Source of the DNA: Cristatella mucedo
Taxonomy: Eukaryota > Bryozoa > Phylactolaemata > Cristatellidae
Direction of reading: 5' to 3'
Assembly: GCA_009760855.2 (NCBI GenBank)
Contig: WPIO01000106.1
Coordinates: forward strand, 924,001-988,000
DNA: 64,000 nt
Shown: one piece after another, positions 50,309 to 61,879 of the stretch
How the letters are laid out: each line of letters starts with the position of its first letter
Position numbering within the stretch: the stretch's first letter is position 1
The notes under the pieces: generated by a model
The model's input: the letters and a program-made list of their open reading frames with translations, nothing else
What the model was told of the DNA's origin: nothing
Database searches by the model: none
Translations under genes and position numbers: made by a program

Positions 50309-50400
<92 letters not shown>

Positions 50401-50449
50401 CTGCTGGTGCTGCTGGTGCTGCTGGTGCTGCTACTGGTGCTGCCGGTGC

Positions 50450-50482
<33 letters not shown>

Positions 50483-50506
50483 TGCTGCTGCTGGTGCTGC
50501 CGGTGC

Positions 50507-50538
<32 letters not shown>

Positions 50539-50556
50539 GTGCTGCCCTGTCCGGTC
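50284..50556 (+). repeat. CTG trinucleotide array with GTG/CCG interruptions
   Basis: About 90 triplets. The first third is nearly pure CTG (about 30 uninterrupted triplets around 50310-50392); the rest alternates CTG with GTG and occasional CCG or CTA. It gives Leu, Cys or Ala runs forward and Ser or Gln runs in reverse. Intronic with respect to BCAS3. Confidence 0.95.
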
Positions 50557-50895
50557 AGCACCGGCTGCTGCTGCTGATCTTTGTCTTTTCCGTTCCACCA
50601 TCGGTCGCATCACTTTTGCATTACTCTAGCCAGCATCTGGATTGCTTTGATGTCCACGTTTTTTGTATTTTACTCGTCCTATATGCTGCCTGCTGATCCT
50701 TTTAAGTTAACCACACCCTTGTGTTTCTCGGGCCAACATTCGTGGACTTAATCTCTAAGCTCTATGCGTGCCTGTGTTCGCCCATGTCTTGCATTCTGCT
50801 GACATCTTTTATTGTGCTGTCACTCTGCTATCTCCTGATCTGTATTCTGATTGTCTCTTCTTCCATCTACAATCCTACTCTTTCTTAATTTGCTA

Positions 50896-51099
<204 letters not shown>

Positions 51100-51561
51100 T
51101 TCTTCACTTACACGATCGAAGCTGCAAAAAAATTATCCGTGTGCATAGTACGGGACGTTTCCATTTGAGCCTGGAGCATACCGTGGCTGTGATGTCCTCT
51201 ATCTTTAGTGCGCGGCCTTGGCGATGACTGGGATCTAATTTTATCTGCCGGACCTGCTGCCCGATGGGAGGCTTTTTTGGTTGTTCCCTCCGCTCCTACG
51301 TGCCTGAGATTTCACAGTTGGCAACTACCAACCGATTGGTGCTCTGTAGCTGCTGTACGACAATGAGGCCTGGGGTGCTGGGCTGGTATGCTGTATGCTG
51401 GTATGCAGTGCTGGGCTGGTATGCTTCACACTTTCGAAGATCGAAGCCTTTCGTGCGTGCGAATACCCCGGACCCGTGTACTCTGTATTTACCCTTTTTT
51501 ATTTCTGCATCTTTCTGCATAGTAATTTCTGTGGTAATGCCCTGGCGGCACTTTCGTCGCG

Positions 51562-51580
51562 CCCCCCCCCCCCCCCCCCC
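51562..51580 (+). repeat. C19 homopolymer
   Basis: Nineteen consecutive C followed by GCCCC; a likely sequencing and assembly weak point. Confidence 0.95.
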
Positions 51581-54174
51581 GCCCCAAACATACTGGACTC
51601 TACCTAAACATACTGGACTCGGCAGATCGTCACGTGACCTCACTTGGGCAACAGAGGCTTCTCGTGCTTCTGTTGCTGCCTACTCCGTGGCAGCTGCTCA
51701 CGATGCTGCCCCGCGCTCTGAGCTGGTTTTTGAGAGGATTTGCTGACGTGGTGTGGGGCTGCCTTTTGGGCATGCTCTCTCTCTCTCTCTGTATGAGCTC
51801 ACCGTCTGCTACTCGGACGAGGTCAGCCGGTGTAGCCTAATGGCAGCTCCTATTTTGGATTCCGACCGAGCTCTGGCTAGCCGCAGCCGGCTCCCTTGAT
51901 TAGCCCGGCGACTGCAATTAGTAGAGGGGAGTAATATTAGCAGAATGGAGTAATGTCACAACGGCTGCGGTGTGTATCCAGTTGTTCTTGCTCTCGGCGA
52001 GACCTCAAACAGTTATTTATTATGGGCTGAATGCACCCTGTCTCACTTGGCTAGCTGGGGCCAGATTTTTCACACCGAAGCAGCAGCAGCACCAACACAC
52101 GCTTGCACGGGCTCACTTGGTTGGCAGACATTTCGACCCGGACGTTGTGGCCGTGGACGTCTTGACCACCGTGATCCTGGCCATTGATCCGAAAGTTCTG
52201 AGTCGACTCTTACTGAAGTCCTGCTCTCGGCGAATAAACGCGAGATCCGTGCTATGCAGCAGTGCTAGGTCAATTCCGAAGCATATTATGCCGGGCGGTT
52301 TGGTTTGACACAGGAGTGGGACGAAACCAAATGGACCGTGGTCACGACTTTGGCATATCGTTCCACTGACCCTCCCCCCAAATAGGCATGCATAAAAAGG
52401 TTTTGCTTGTGGATTGTAATCTTTAGATTATATGTCGTTTCATGATGCCCTCTTGTGCCATGCAAGCAGTTGTGCTCAAGGCAAGTTCATCTCACCCTTC
52501 TGCCCGTGTGTTTACTTAGCGAAATGAACCTGTGCCGATAAGTTTTCGCTCTGTCATATCGCAAGCAAAGAACCTTCCAGTCCTAATAATGAGTTATGTC
52601 ATTTCCTTCGCTTATCATTGTCGCTTCAAGTCGACTTGGTGGCAAGAGGTCTTCAGCAGGAATCTATCATTTATCCTTTTTTCTGAAACAGATGCGACCG
52701 AAACATTCATTGTCGATGTCCGAAACCTCCACATCCGAAATCTTCGTAGCAGTGATGCCGGGACTGAACTGACATTGGTAGAGATTTTACCAATTCTCAG
52801 GCGTTAGGCGCTAGTCGGTTTACCTATTGCCGATGCACTTGATTGCTAATGGTATTTTCTGGTCTAATTCAACTTGTTTTTTACATGTGAACCGTGGCAG
52901 TCTAGCACTTCCGGATTGGGGGCTCTATTTTTGTTTATTTGGCACCATCGTCATGGCTCAAAGAAACTCTTAAGCTGGCACGTTGCCCTCGACTCTCTTG
53001 CCCTGGTGAAATAGAATGTGTGTAGCTTCTGCTTGCGGCCCCTTGCATGGGTGTGGCTGAGGCCTTGACAGTTTAACAGCCAGTTTATTCAAGCCTTTTC
53101 CCTAGCGTTCAGCCTACCAGTGGAACGTATGTAGCCACTGTCCAAACTACCTACTTGCGTCAGTTAGTAAACAGGACGGGTGAACTGCATTTCGCTTGTA
53201 CGGTAGTCTCGCTCAATATAATCACGGGCAATGGGATGCTTAGGTCGTGGCTGGGACTCTTTTACTTGCAGCTGTTATTCGACGATTTTTTCTGTGGCCT
53301 TCCTGGATGCGGATAGTTGCTGGCGTTTTTAGTTTTGTATCGTTATCTGCATTGCACCATCACTGCGATGTGCATTTTACCTGTCTCGTTTCTGTGTGCA
53401 CGAATGCCCTTCCACACGAAAGCGCACATTCGCTCACTCTCCCATGCACGGCTCTTGCCGTGCTAAACTGTCCCCCCCCCCAGCATCCATACAGGGGTTG
53501 CACGGGCTCGCACAGAGAAGGAGCTAACATCTCGTCGAAGCCGGTCATCATCCCGAAACCGTAGAATTTCGTGCCTGTCAGTCTGCCTCGGCAGCTGTTT
53601 TTCTCTCTCCCTCGCTTGTGGAGCTGGTTGTTACTTGGTAGAGGAGCAAATTCCCCAGGGTAGAGCCGGTGCAGGGTGTGCAGCTGCTGTAGTTGGACTT
53701 GCGGCTCTGATGACTGATATCCTTTCAGTCCAACTACAACCCAAGCACCTTGTGATTGATCGAGTAGCACTGTCATTAGGCACTGCGGCTGTACTTTGTG
53801 GGAAGGCCTAACAAAAAGCCCGATGTTTGGTGTAGAGCAGCTGCTTTGTAGCCAGTGCTGTGCCATTCACCATTCACCTCAGCCGAGTGAAGCTGCCAGT
53901 GATAGACGGTGCCGGGTCTCGGTTTGCTGTGATAAAGAAATGCCCTCTCGGTGCTGATGATTGTGCAAAGTGTAAAGACACAAAGCACTTGGCAAGTTGG
54001 AGGAGGAATCGCCCTCTACTCCCTCCTCCTGGCCACACGATCTGCTTGAAGCTGGACCCCATCATGGGGTGCCCGTGTTCTATATTTTTTCACTGATCCG
54101 TTGCAGTTCGGGATCGGTTTTGCCACACATATCTCGGGAAGTGACTACTCGAACCACGGCTATTCGCGTGCAGT

Positions 54175-54765
54175 ATAAAACTTAAAAGTCGGCAGCAGGA
54201 GAGTAGATGTCGTTGCCTAAGAATTGTAGAAGTTAGCTCCAGAGTCTAGATAGAGCCTGCAGAGCAAAAGCTTTTGTAGCCAACTTTCTTTAAGCAGAGG
54301 AAAGGAACAACTAATCTAATGTCCATAGAGGACCTGAGTGCACAGAGGCTCAAACTATGCAGCCGTTCAGCCTCGGTATGAATGAGCCGTGGACATCGCA
54401 GGCACTGTGGGCTAGTGCAATAATTCTGACCTGCATGCGCTGATCGACCGGGAGCCACGGAAGCTCCTTCAGCTTCAGGAAGACAAGTGGCTGAACCTCT
54501 GGGATTTGCTGACTAGCCTTGAAATCGACTCGCCTTGACTTGCCATTTTTATCACTAGCTGCAGAGGAGCAATAGCTTTTTCGGTAGTCCAGCCAAAACT
54601 GAATTGCAGTAGTCCAACCTAGACAGTTTCGGGGAGCCAGTTAGACGTGTTAGAAAGCCACCGAGATAGATAGTCTCTAATCTTGGACAGGGATCGTAGC
54701 TGTGTTTTCGACGTTGCTCGAGTGCGATCTGCAGGCTTTGTCCCATGCAGACGATAGCGACTGTT
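54175..54765 (-). mobile_element. LINE-B 3' half, decayed
   Basis: Reverse strand encodes KLSRLDYCNSVLAGLPKKL, then a region matching LLKELxWxPVDQRMQ, LRSSMDIRLVVPFLCLKKVG and YKSFCSAGS. Order and spacing follow the LINE-B copy at 13990-14847. Confidence 0.75.
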
Positions 54766-55256
54766 GGCTTTACAGCTGTGATTGCTTGGAATCGCCCATA
54801 GTGGGTTTGACCTTCACACCTGGATCGTGCTGCCCTCGGAATGACAGGGCACGGTTTTGCAACTCCCCCCCCCCCCATTCCGGCGGTCAGATGGCTGCAC
54901 AGCACTCTCGACCATGCAGACGACCGAGATCGGCAGTTCCACTGAGCCCACTAGGGTAGGGGGAAGGGCAGTGGCTCCGAACGAAAGCCACTGCCAAGGC
55001 GTTTGCTGGCTGCTGCTTACTGCAATGCCACTGTCAATTTCGAAGGGGGGAGGGAGGGAGTGTGATCAGCTGTGGTAGTTCGGCTGGTCGTATCTCTGAG
55101 TGGAGGCAGCTCGCAAAAGTGTCAAACGCAACTCGGCCCTCGACGTGAGGATCTCTTGGCTCACCGCCGAGCGAGGGGGCGTGTGCTCGGCAATCATTTT
55201 ATGGCCAAGTTTTCTCACGCCTTCCCTCCCTTCGAGCTGGATGGGCGCCGTCGTTT

Positions 55257-55421
55257 CTTAAATAAATACTAGCTGATTAAACAGCCCCCTTTTGTATAGC
55301 GACAGAAGAGCCTTTACGGCTATCACCACCGCTTGCAGTGGCGATAAAGGATCGCCCACCGCAGGAATCGAACCCACGACCTCGGGACCGAGGTCGTGAA
55401 AGCAACTGCCTTACCTAGTGT
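55257..55421 (-). mobile_element. SINE1 copy 115 bp upstream of exon o
   Basis: Reverse copy: AAATAAATACTAGCTGATTA, AACAGCCCCCTTTTGTATAG, AAGGATCGCCCACCGCAGGA, ATCGAACCCACGACCTCGGG, ending GCCTTACCTAGTG. Box A end slightly truncated. It is the least diverged copy I saw. Confidence 0.88.
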
Positions 55422-55536
55422 TTCTTACACCACGTCAGGGCTGCAGCTTCTCTGTTTTGATTCATTTCTCCTCCTGCTGTGCAAGCGGAGCGCTAGCCGA
55501 CGGTGGCAGACACGGTAGCCGTTTCCTCCGCTGCAG

Positions 55537-55692
55537 GCAGCTACGATCATTCGCCACGACTCGTGGATCGAAGAGGTGCTGTCGACGTAGACGAGCTCAC
55601 CACCTCGGACAACGAGGACAAGCATCTGCGCGAGACCCTGGCCGACGCGATGCAGGAGAACGACCGAGCCAGCGGCATCAGTGCCGCCGCCG
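55537..55692 (+). CDS. BCAS3: BCAS3 exon o (acidic C-terminal segment)
   Basis: Acceptor TTCCTCCGCTGCAG, donor GCCGCCG|GTAGGT; enters phase 1, leaves phase 1. It encodes GSYDHSPRLVDRRG, then DELTTSDNEDKHLRETLADA and MQENDRASG. The family equivalents are the GTFDRS segment and EHTEEGLRERLADAMAE. A shifted donor 4 bp downstream (GTAG|GTAGCG) is a weaker alternative. Confidence 0.88.
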
Positions 55693-55734
55693 GTAGGTAG
55701 CGCTGCGGCAGTGCAGCTTCGGAGCTGCTGGACC

Positions 55735-55888
55735 AATGGTACCGGCTGGTTTGGTCCAGCGGTCAAGGTGCTTTCGCCCCGACCGTGGTCTGGCCGAGGT
55801 CGTGGGCTCGAGCACCTTGGCATATGTGAAGCGCCTGAATAGAGATTAAGTTCTCTTGGGGTGCTATACACAAATGAATTATATATGT
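55735..55888 (+). mobile_element. SINE2 copy just downstream of exon o
   Basis: CCGGCTGGTTTGGTCCAGCG, GTCGTGGGCTCGAGCACCTT, GGCATATGTGAAGCGCCTGA, AGAGATTAAGTTCTCTTGGG, GTGCTATACACAAATGAATT. It starts about 43 bp after the exon o donor, so exon o is flanked by SINEs on both sides. Confidence 0.83.
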
Positions 55889-56014
55889 CTGTCCGAGCTC
55901 AGTCCCGCCCCCAGGCGAGTCGGCATCGTCGACCTAATCGCCTACCGAATGGTAAGGGGATGGGCAGCTTTCCAGCAAACCTTTTAGAGGTTAGGGTGGA
56001 TGATGGCAATCCTC

Positions 56015-56034
56015 GGGGAGGGGGCGGGGAGGGG
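56015..56034 (+). other. G-quadruplex motif
   Basis: Four G4/G5 runs with single-base loops (GGGGA GGGGGC GGGGA GGGG), on the sense strand of the intron after exon o. Confidence 0.85.
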
Positions 56035-56379
56035 TAGAGGGTCAGCTGGCCGGAGTTGGTAGTGCAGTTGGTTGCCAGTTGCTTTGCTTTGCCAGATACC
56101 AACGATTTGGCATGCCGACTCGGTTTCGCGGAACTGGAGCAAAGGCGTTCACTTCTCTCGCTCTCCTCACTTTTTGAGCCAGCACCTCTCAGGTGTACTT
56201 CTCTCTGCCCACGTGTGTCCGAGTGGTTGATAGTAGCTGAGAGTCTGCCTGCCTTGCTGCCGTGCGACCTTGTAACCTTTGACCTCGTGCCTGGATTCCT
56301 GTACTTGGTGCTCTATCGCATTGGTAGATTTGCCTCATGGTTAATCGGTATGAGGTTAAGTTATGTGCTGATTCAGCTG

Positions 56380-56525
56380 ACAATAGCAATAGAAGAGCCT
56401 TAGTGGCTGGATATTATCCTGTTCACATCGGGCAATAGTAAAGGTATTTACTGCTTCAGGGCTCGAATCCTCGGCGACCGAATGCTCGGGCTGTGAAGCC
56501 ATGAGCACCTCACCCTGCGGCTTAT
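56380..56525 (-). mobile_element. SINE1-like copy, highly diverged
   Basis: Reverse pattern: AATAGAAGAGCCTTAGTGGC, CGGGCAATAGTAAAGG, CAGGGCTCGAATCCTCGG, GGGCTGTGAAGCCATGAGCA. Box B and the general layout fit SINE1, though most of the body has drifted. Confidence 0.45.
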
Positions 56526-56972
56526 TTCCAGGAGCAATGGACGGGACCCTAAAAAATCACACAGCCGTAAAAAGGCAACTCGAAGGCAGTGGCAGCTGTA
56601 CCCCTCTCATAGCGTAGCCACTGTTGCATTGAGCAATAGCTTTAATAGTCGTGAAATGACCATCGCGAAATAGACCCTCGAAGTACGCAAAAGCTAACAT
56701 AAACAGTCCTGCATGAGTGGTTGTTTATGTAAATTGTAGGAAGAACAATTACCATGTAATTTTGCTCCGGTGACAAGATTGTCAGGTTTGCTGCACCAAG
56801 TACCTAAGAGCTTTGGCGTGCATGAGCAATGACTGGTGTTGGAAGGTGAGAGGAGGGGAAGAGGGTGGCGATCAGATGGACCAGAGCCAGGTATTTTCAT
56901 TAGGTGGAGGTATCTGTCAATCGTGGAACTGCCGAAGAAGCAGCAGGCCACTCAGCCGATGGCTAGCTTTCC

Positions 56973-57025
56973 TGGTGGGCAGGGCAGGGCAGATGATGCC
57001 CTGCCCTGCCCTGCCCTGCCCACCA
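56973..57025. repeat. 19-bp perfect inverted repeat built on CCCTG units
   Basis: Left arm 56973-56991 (TGGTGGGCAGGGCAGGGCA) pairs with right arm 57007-57025 (TGCCCTGCCCTGCCCACCA). The 15-nt spacer contains more CCCTG repeats, so several registers can pair. Confidence 0.93.
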
Positions 57026-57134
57026 CGGCTGCCACTGCAAGCACGGCCCGGTGGGTCACAGTAAAAGGAAACAGCGTGCTCCTGTTCTGCTCGTCTGTCG
57101 AGTGCCAGCTCTGAAGCTCCTTTGCGTCGTGCAG

Positions 57135-57472
57135 CCCTACCTCGAGAATGCCATGATGGCTTCAACGGCTCAACGATATTTATGGGCCTCCCGAGCGAGC
57201 TGTCGCCGGCTTGTCTTCGGCTGTCTTTCGCGCAATGTCCCCTGAGCGTTCGGCAAATCGGTACACAGTGTCGGGTCTGGCTGCACATGCGATCTTTCTT
57301 GTATCAGCGAAATCTTCAGCATTTTTTAGTTTTGTCGGTGCTCGGTTTTAGCTGTCGCTCGGTTTTTCCTCCGACCGTGAGCGCAGCATTCGTTCGACGC
57401 AAAGCTCGGGCGAAATTTCGACGGCGAGGCCAAGCATCGGCCACGGCAGGCTTTCTGGCAACGACCAGCTGA
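57135..57472 (+). CDS. candidate BCAS3 terminal exon, option 1
   Basis: Acceptor CCTTTGCGTCGTGCAG fits the phase left by exon o and opens a frame of about 111 codons to a stop at 57470-57472. The start (LPRECHDGFNGS, then LPSELSP) faintly recalls the IPRNFDG...LPTNES tail of vertebrate BCAS3. The rest is basic and unlike the family. No AATAAA follows within 1 kb. Phase agreement alone has a one-in-three chance. Confidence 0.2.
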
Positions 57473-57773
57473 AGACTCTTGCTGTTGCTAGTGTTGCTTT
57501 GTTTCACGGCTGTTCAGAAGTTTTTTCTATTAGGCAGTAATCTGTAGCTAGGAGATATCACATGTTGGGCTTGTGCTTCTGCGGCTGCTCCTTACCGAGC
57601 TCTCTCTCTCTCTCCATCTGTCTCGGTCTCTCTGACTAGGATTTCTCTGTTCACACTTCCTCACTCTCATTGTGTCTCTGCTTGTGTCTCTTTTTCTTAG
57701 TCTTAGTTGCCCTCACTCACTCTCTCTCTCCCACCACTCTGCTGTATTTCTGCCTCCGGCTGTATTAAGAGGG

Positions 57774-57885
<112 letters not shown>

Positions 57886-59199
57886 GCCTGCATGTTTGTC
57901 CCGGTCGCCTACTATGTTGGCTGCATTCCTTGTCCTGAGCTTTTTAACTTTTTAATTTGCTCACCTCACAGATGAGTGGTGGGCCAAGGAGAGTGGAAGG
58001 ACTGTTTGACACCATTGATCAAATGGTTGGCTTGGCACCTGTTCCCCTGGACCTTCTCTTTTAAAAGAGAGCCAACCTACCGCAGTCAGCTGTCCGATGG
58101 CCGTCTGCTGATTGGAGTTGTTGGCAGTGGTCACTTACAGAGAGCCCGGCAGGGGGAGGAGGAAATGTGCAGCTGCCAGTGCAGTGTGCTTAGGCAGCAG
58201 AGGTCAGAGCTCATAGCAGATGCTTTCAGCCGTCTGTTTGAGCTGTTTGGGGGCTGACACTGCTTGGCGATATGGCCGGCAGAGCAAACAGTGGCTGCTT
58301 GTCTCCGGCCGGATGCAGTGAGTGCTCCCACAGTCGCCCGAAACGTTGTCCTGGAGACAAATGCGTCAGCTAAGCGTAGCCGGTTTTAAAAGAGCCCCCT
58401 TAGTGTCTCGATACGAAAGCTTGCCTCCACTGAGCTCACGTGACTCGTGTGACCCAGCGTGAGCTCACTTGCCAACTCGCTGCGCTTGCCGAGACCTCAG
58501 CGGCAGCTGCTGAGGTCTGGGCAGAGTGGGCAGCCAGGCAGCGCAGGCCACAGCGGCAGCAAAGCAGAGAGGAAGAGGCGGAGGTGGTGGTGGCTGCGGA
58601 GACTGGAGAGAGGAAATGGGTGAAGTCGAGGTCTGGGCGCGGGCTCGAGAGAGATAGATGGGCGCCGGTTCGAGGCCTTGAACTTTGTCCCGAGCCGTCC
58701 TTTTCGCTCAAGCACCTCTGCCATTGTACGCTGCTGCATGCCATTGCTTGCCGACCTCTGATGGAATGGCAACCCTCTCCTAGCTCTTGAAGCTGACCGA
58801 TCGCGTGGTGGCCCAGTGCTGTCAGGGAGGCAGGGGGTTACGTTTTTGTCCCAGAGTCAGGATTGGATCGAGGTGTCTCCGTGTCTCTCGCTCCGTGTCT
58901 GTCGCTTGGTGCATCCGCGTGCATCCATGCGATGGCTGCCATCAGCCCTAGCGTTTGCCTTAATGTAGGTGTCCATCCATTAGTCTGATTAGCAGCCCCT
59001 TAGCCTTTACGTCCTGCATGCTCTCTGTATGTCCTTTTCTCTCGCTCACGTGGCCCTCACGACGACGATGAGTCCGTGCTGCTGCTGCTGCTTCGTCCGT
59101 TATCGAGCGCTGCTGTGGCTGCAGCGCTCGCCGTCTCGTCTTGTTTGGGCAGCCAGTGGCTGCGCTCCGCCTTGTGACTAAGCCTAGTGTGTTGTGTCA

Positions 59200-60185
<986 letters not shown>

Positions 60186-60755
60186 CATCAACTTAGCCGA
60201 GAAGTACTGCTGCTGCCCCCCATTCCCCGTTCCCGGCAACGGGGCGACAGGGGCCGTCTGCGGCTGCCGGATCATTTGGTTCGCCGAAGGCCTTTTCTTT
60301 CTACCTTTTTTTTTTACTAACCGAGCATGACACACGCTGCCCCTTATTGTTTTGTCGCCACCGATTCTTGGTAAGCTGGCTGGTTGCATGACAGCCCTAG
60401 CGTGTCTGGGCCAGAGGGCTCCGACGTTTGGAAGGAGAGAAGCTGGCTGCGATGCTGGCAGTCGAGGCCCAGATCTGGCGTTGGCCTGTCCTTGTTTGCT
60501 CTGTATGCTGCTGCTGCTGCGATTTCGACCCGTAGACAAACCGTGCCTCGTATTCTCGGAAGGAGCCAGCAGCAGCCTACTGCGAGCTTCTGCTTGGGAC
60601 CGCCTGCCTTCGTGCATGCATGTGCGTGCTCCGCTCAGCGAGTTGCAGCTCTCGGCCACACCTCGTGGCTGAAGTCACGACTCGGAGCTCTCTCTCTCTC
60701 TTTCTCTCGACCCCAGCTCTGTCTTGCTGTTTCTTTCTGAACTTCCCCCTCCCAG

Positions 60756-60850
60756 ACAGTGAGTGGATGCTTGCCTCCTCCCCCAGCAACAATGCCACCG
60801 GTTGCTATTTGCCTCTGTCTTCCCCCTTGTATAATAAATCAGTCAAGTGA
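60756..60850 (+). CDS. candidate BCAS3 terminal exon, option 2
   Basis: Acceptor TTTCTTTCTGAACTTCCCCCTCCCAG is strong and fits the phase left by exon o. It would add a short serine/asparagine-rich tail (SSPSNNATG, then LPLSSPLYNKSVK) before TGA. Its composition resembles the Ser/Asn/Pro-rich end of BCAS3 but there is no clear alignment. AATAAA lies at 60833-60838, just before the stop, which would imply a very short 3' UTR. Confidence 0.27.
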
Positions 60851-61059
60851 CCACTGATGCCTAGTACTGCCACCTCCGAGGAACCGGCGTCCCAGTTCAA
60901 GGTCGGTCGTGCCCTGTGCTCTTGCTAGATCGTAAGGCGATTGTGGCCACAAGATTTCCATCTCCTCTTGGTGTTGGCTCACAGCATTCATCACCATATC
61001 GCTTGACGACTCTTCCAAATCCATATCGTCCGACGAAGCTCGTACCCATATGCATAAAT

Positions 61060-61205
61060 AATTCAATTGCATAGTAGTGCCTTAAGAAACTTATCTCTCT
61101 CCAAGTGCTTTACATATGCCGATGGGCTGTAGCCCACGACCTTGGTTGTCAAAGACGGCAGACACCTTAGCCCCTTAGCCAGCAACCAAGGGCTTAGCCA
61201 GCTTA
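61060..61205 (-). mobile_element. SINE2 copy
   Basis: Reverse copy: GCATAGTAGTGCCTTAAGAA, ACTTATCTCTCTCCAAGTGC, TTTACATATGCCGATGGGC, CCCACGACCTTGGTTGTCAA, then an internal duplication of TTAGCCAG units near the head. Confidence 0.6.
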
Positions 61206-61879
61206 GCCAGAAACCAGCGGCGTCTGTCTGTTGGGTGTGTCTGTTGGGCTCTCAGGCTCTCGTGCAGTCCGAGTCTGGCGTCCGACTGCTTTCAGTTTTG
61301 CACCCAAAAAAGAGTGCATGGACCGATGGCTGCCGTTGCCTAGCGACGGCTTCATGCCCAGCACAGGCAGCAGCATATTTCTGCCGGGGCTGATAGGGCT
61401 GACGATGTTCCCTCTTTTTTCAACCATTGCAAGCCGAGCGATTTTGTAGCATGACCGAAACTTGGGCCTGATGGCCTCTCCAGCAGGAAGCTCGTGGTGC
61501 CGAAAGCCCCTAAGGCACAATGTCCTCGGGGGGGGGGCGGCGCCCAAAGTCTGCCGGCGTCGGCAGCTTCCTCGGCAGATGCCAGCGGCAGCAGGTAGCA
61601 TTTCTTTGGCTCGAGCTAAACCACAGCAACGAGAACGGCCAGCAAGTGCCGAACCCAAAGCCACCCAGAGCCTGCACTGCACCCTGCTCTCCTCCCTGAC
61701 TCGATCGGTTATGCTTCATGCTTCATATGCATCGACCTATTCTTGCCACTATTCCTGGGGGGGGGGGGTTTCAGGGGGCACATGGTTCAAGTTGGCCGCC
61801 CGTTCGGGGTAGCTCTGCTCCTGCCGCCAATCGGTAGCAGCCGGAGGAGAGTGCCTGCTGCAGCGCTGTCACCGCCTGC

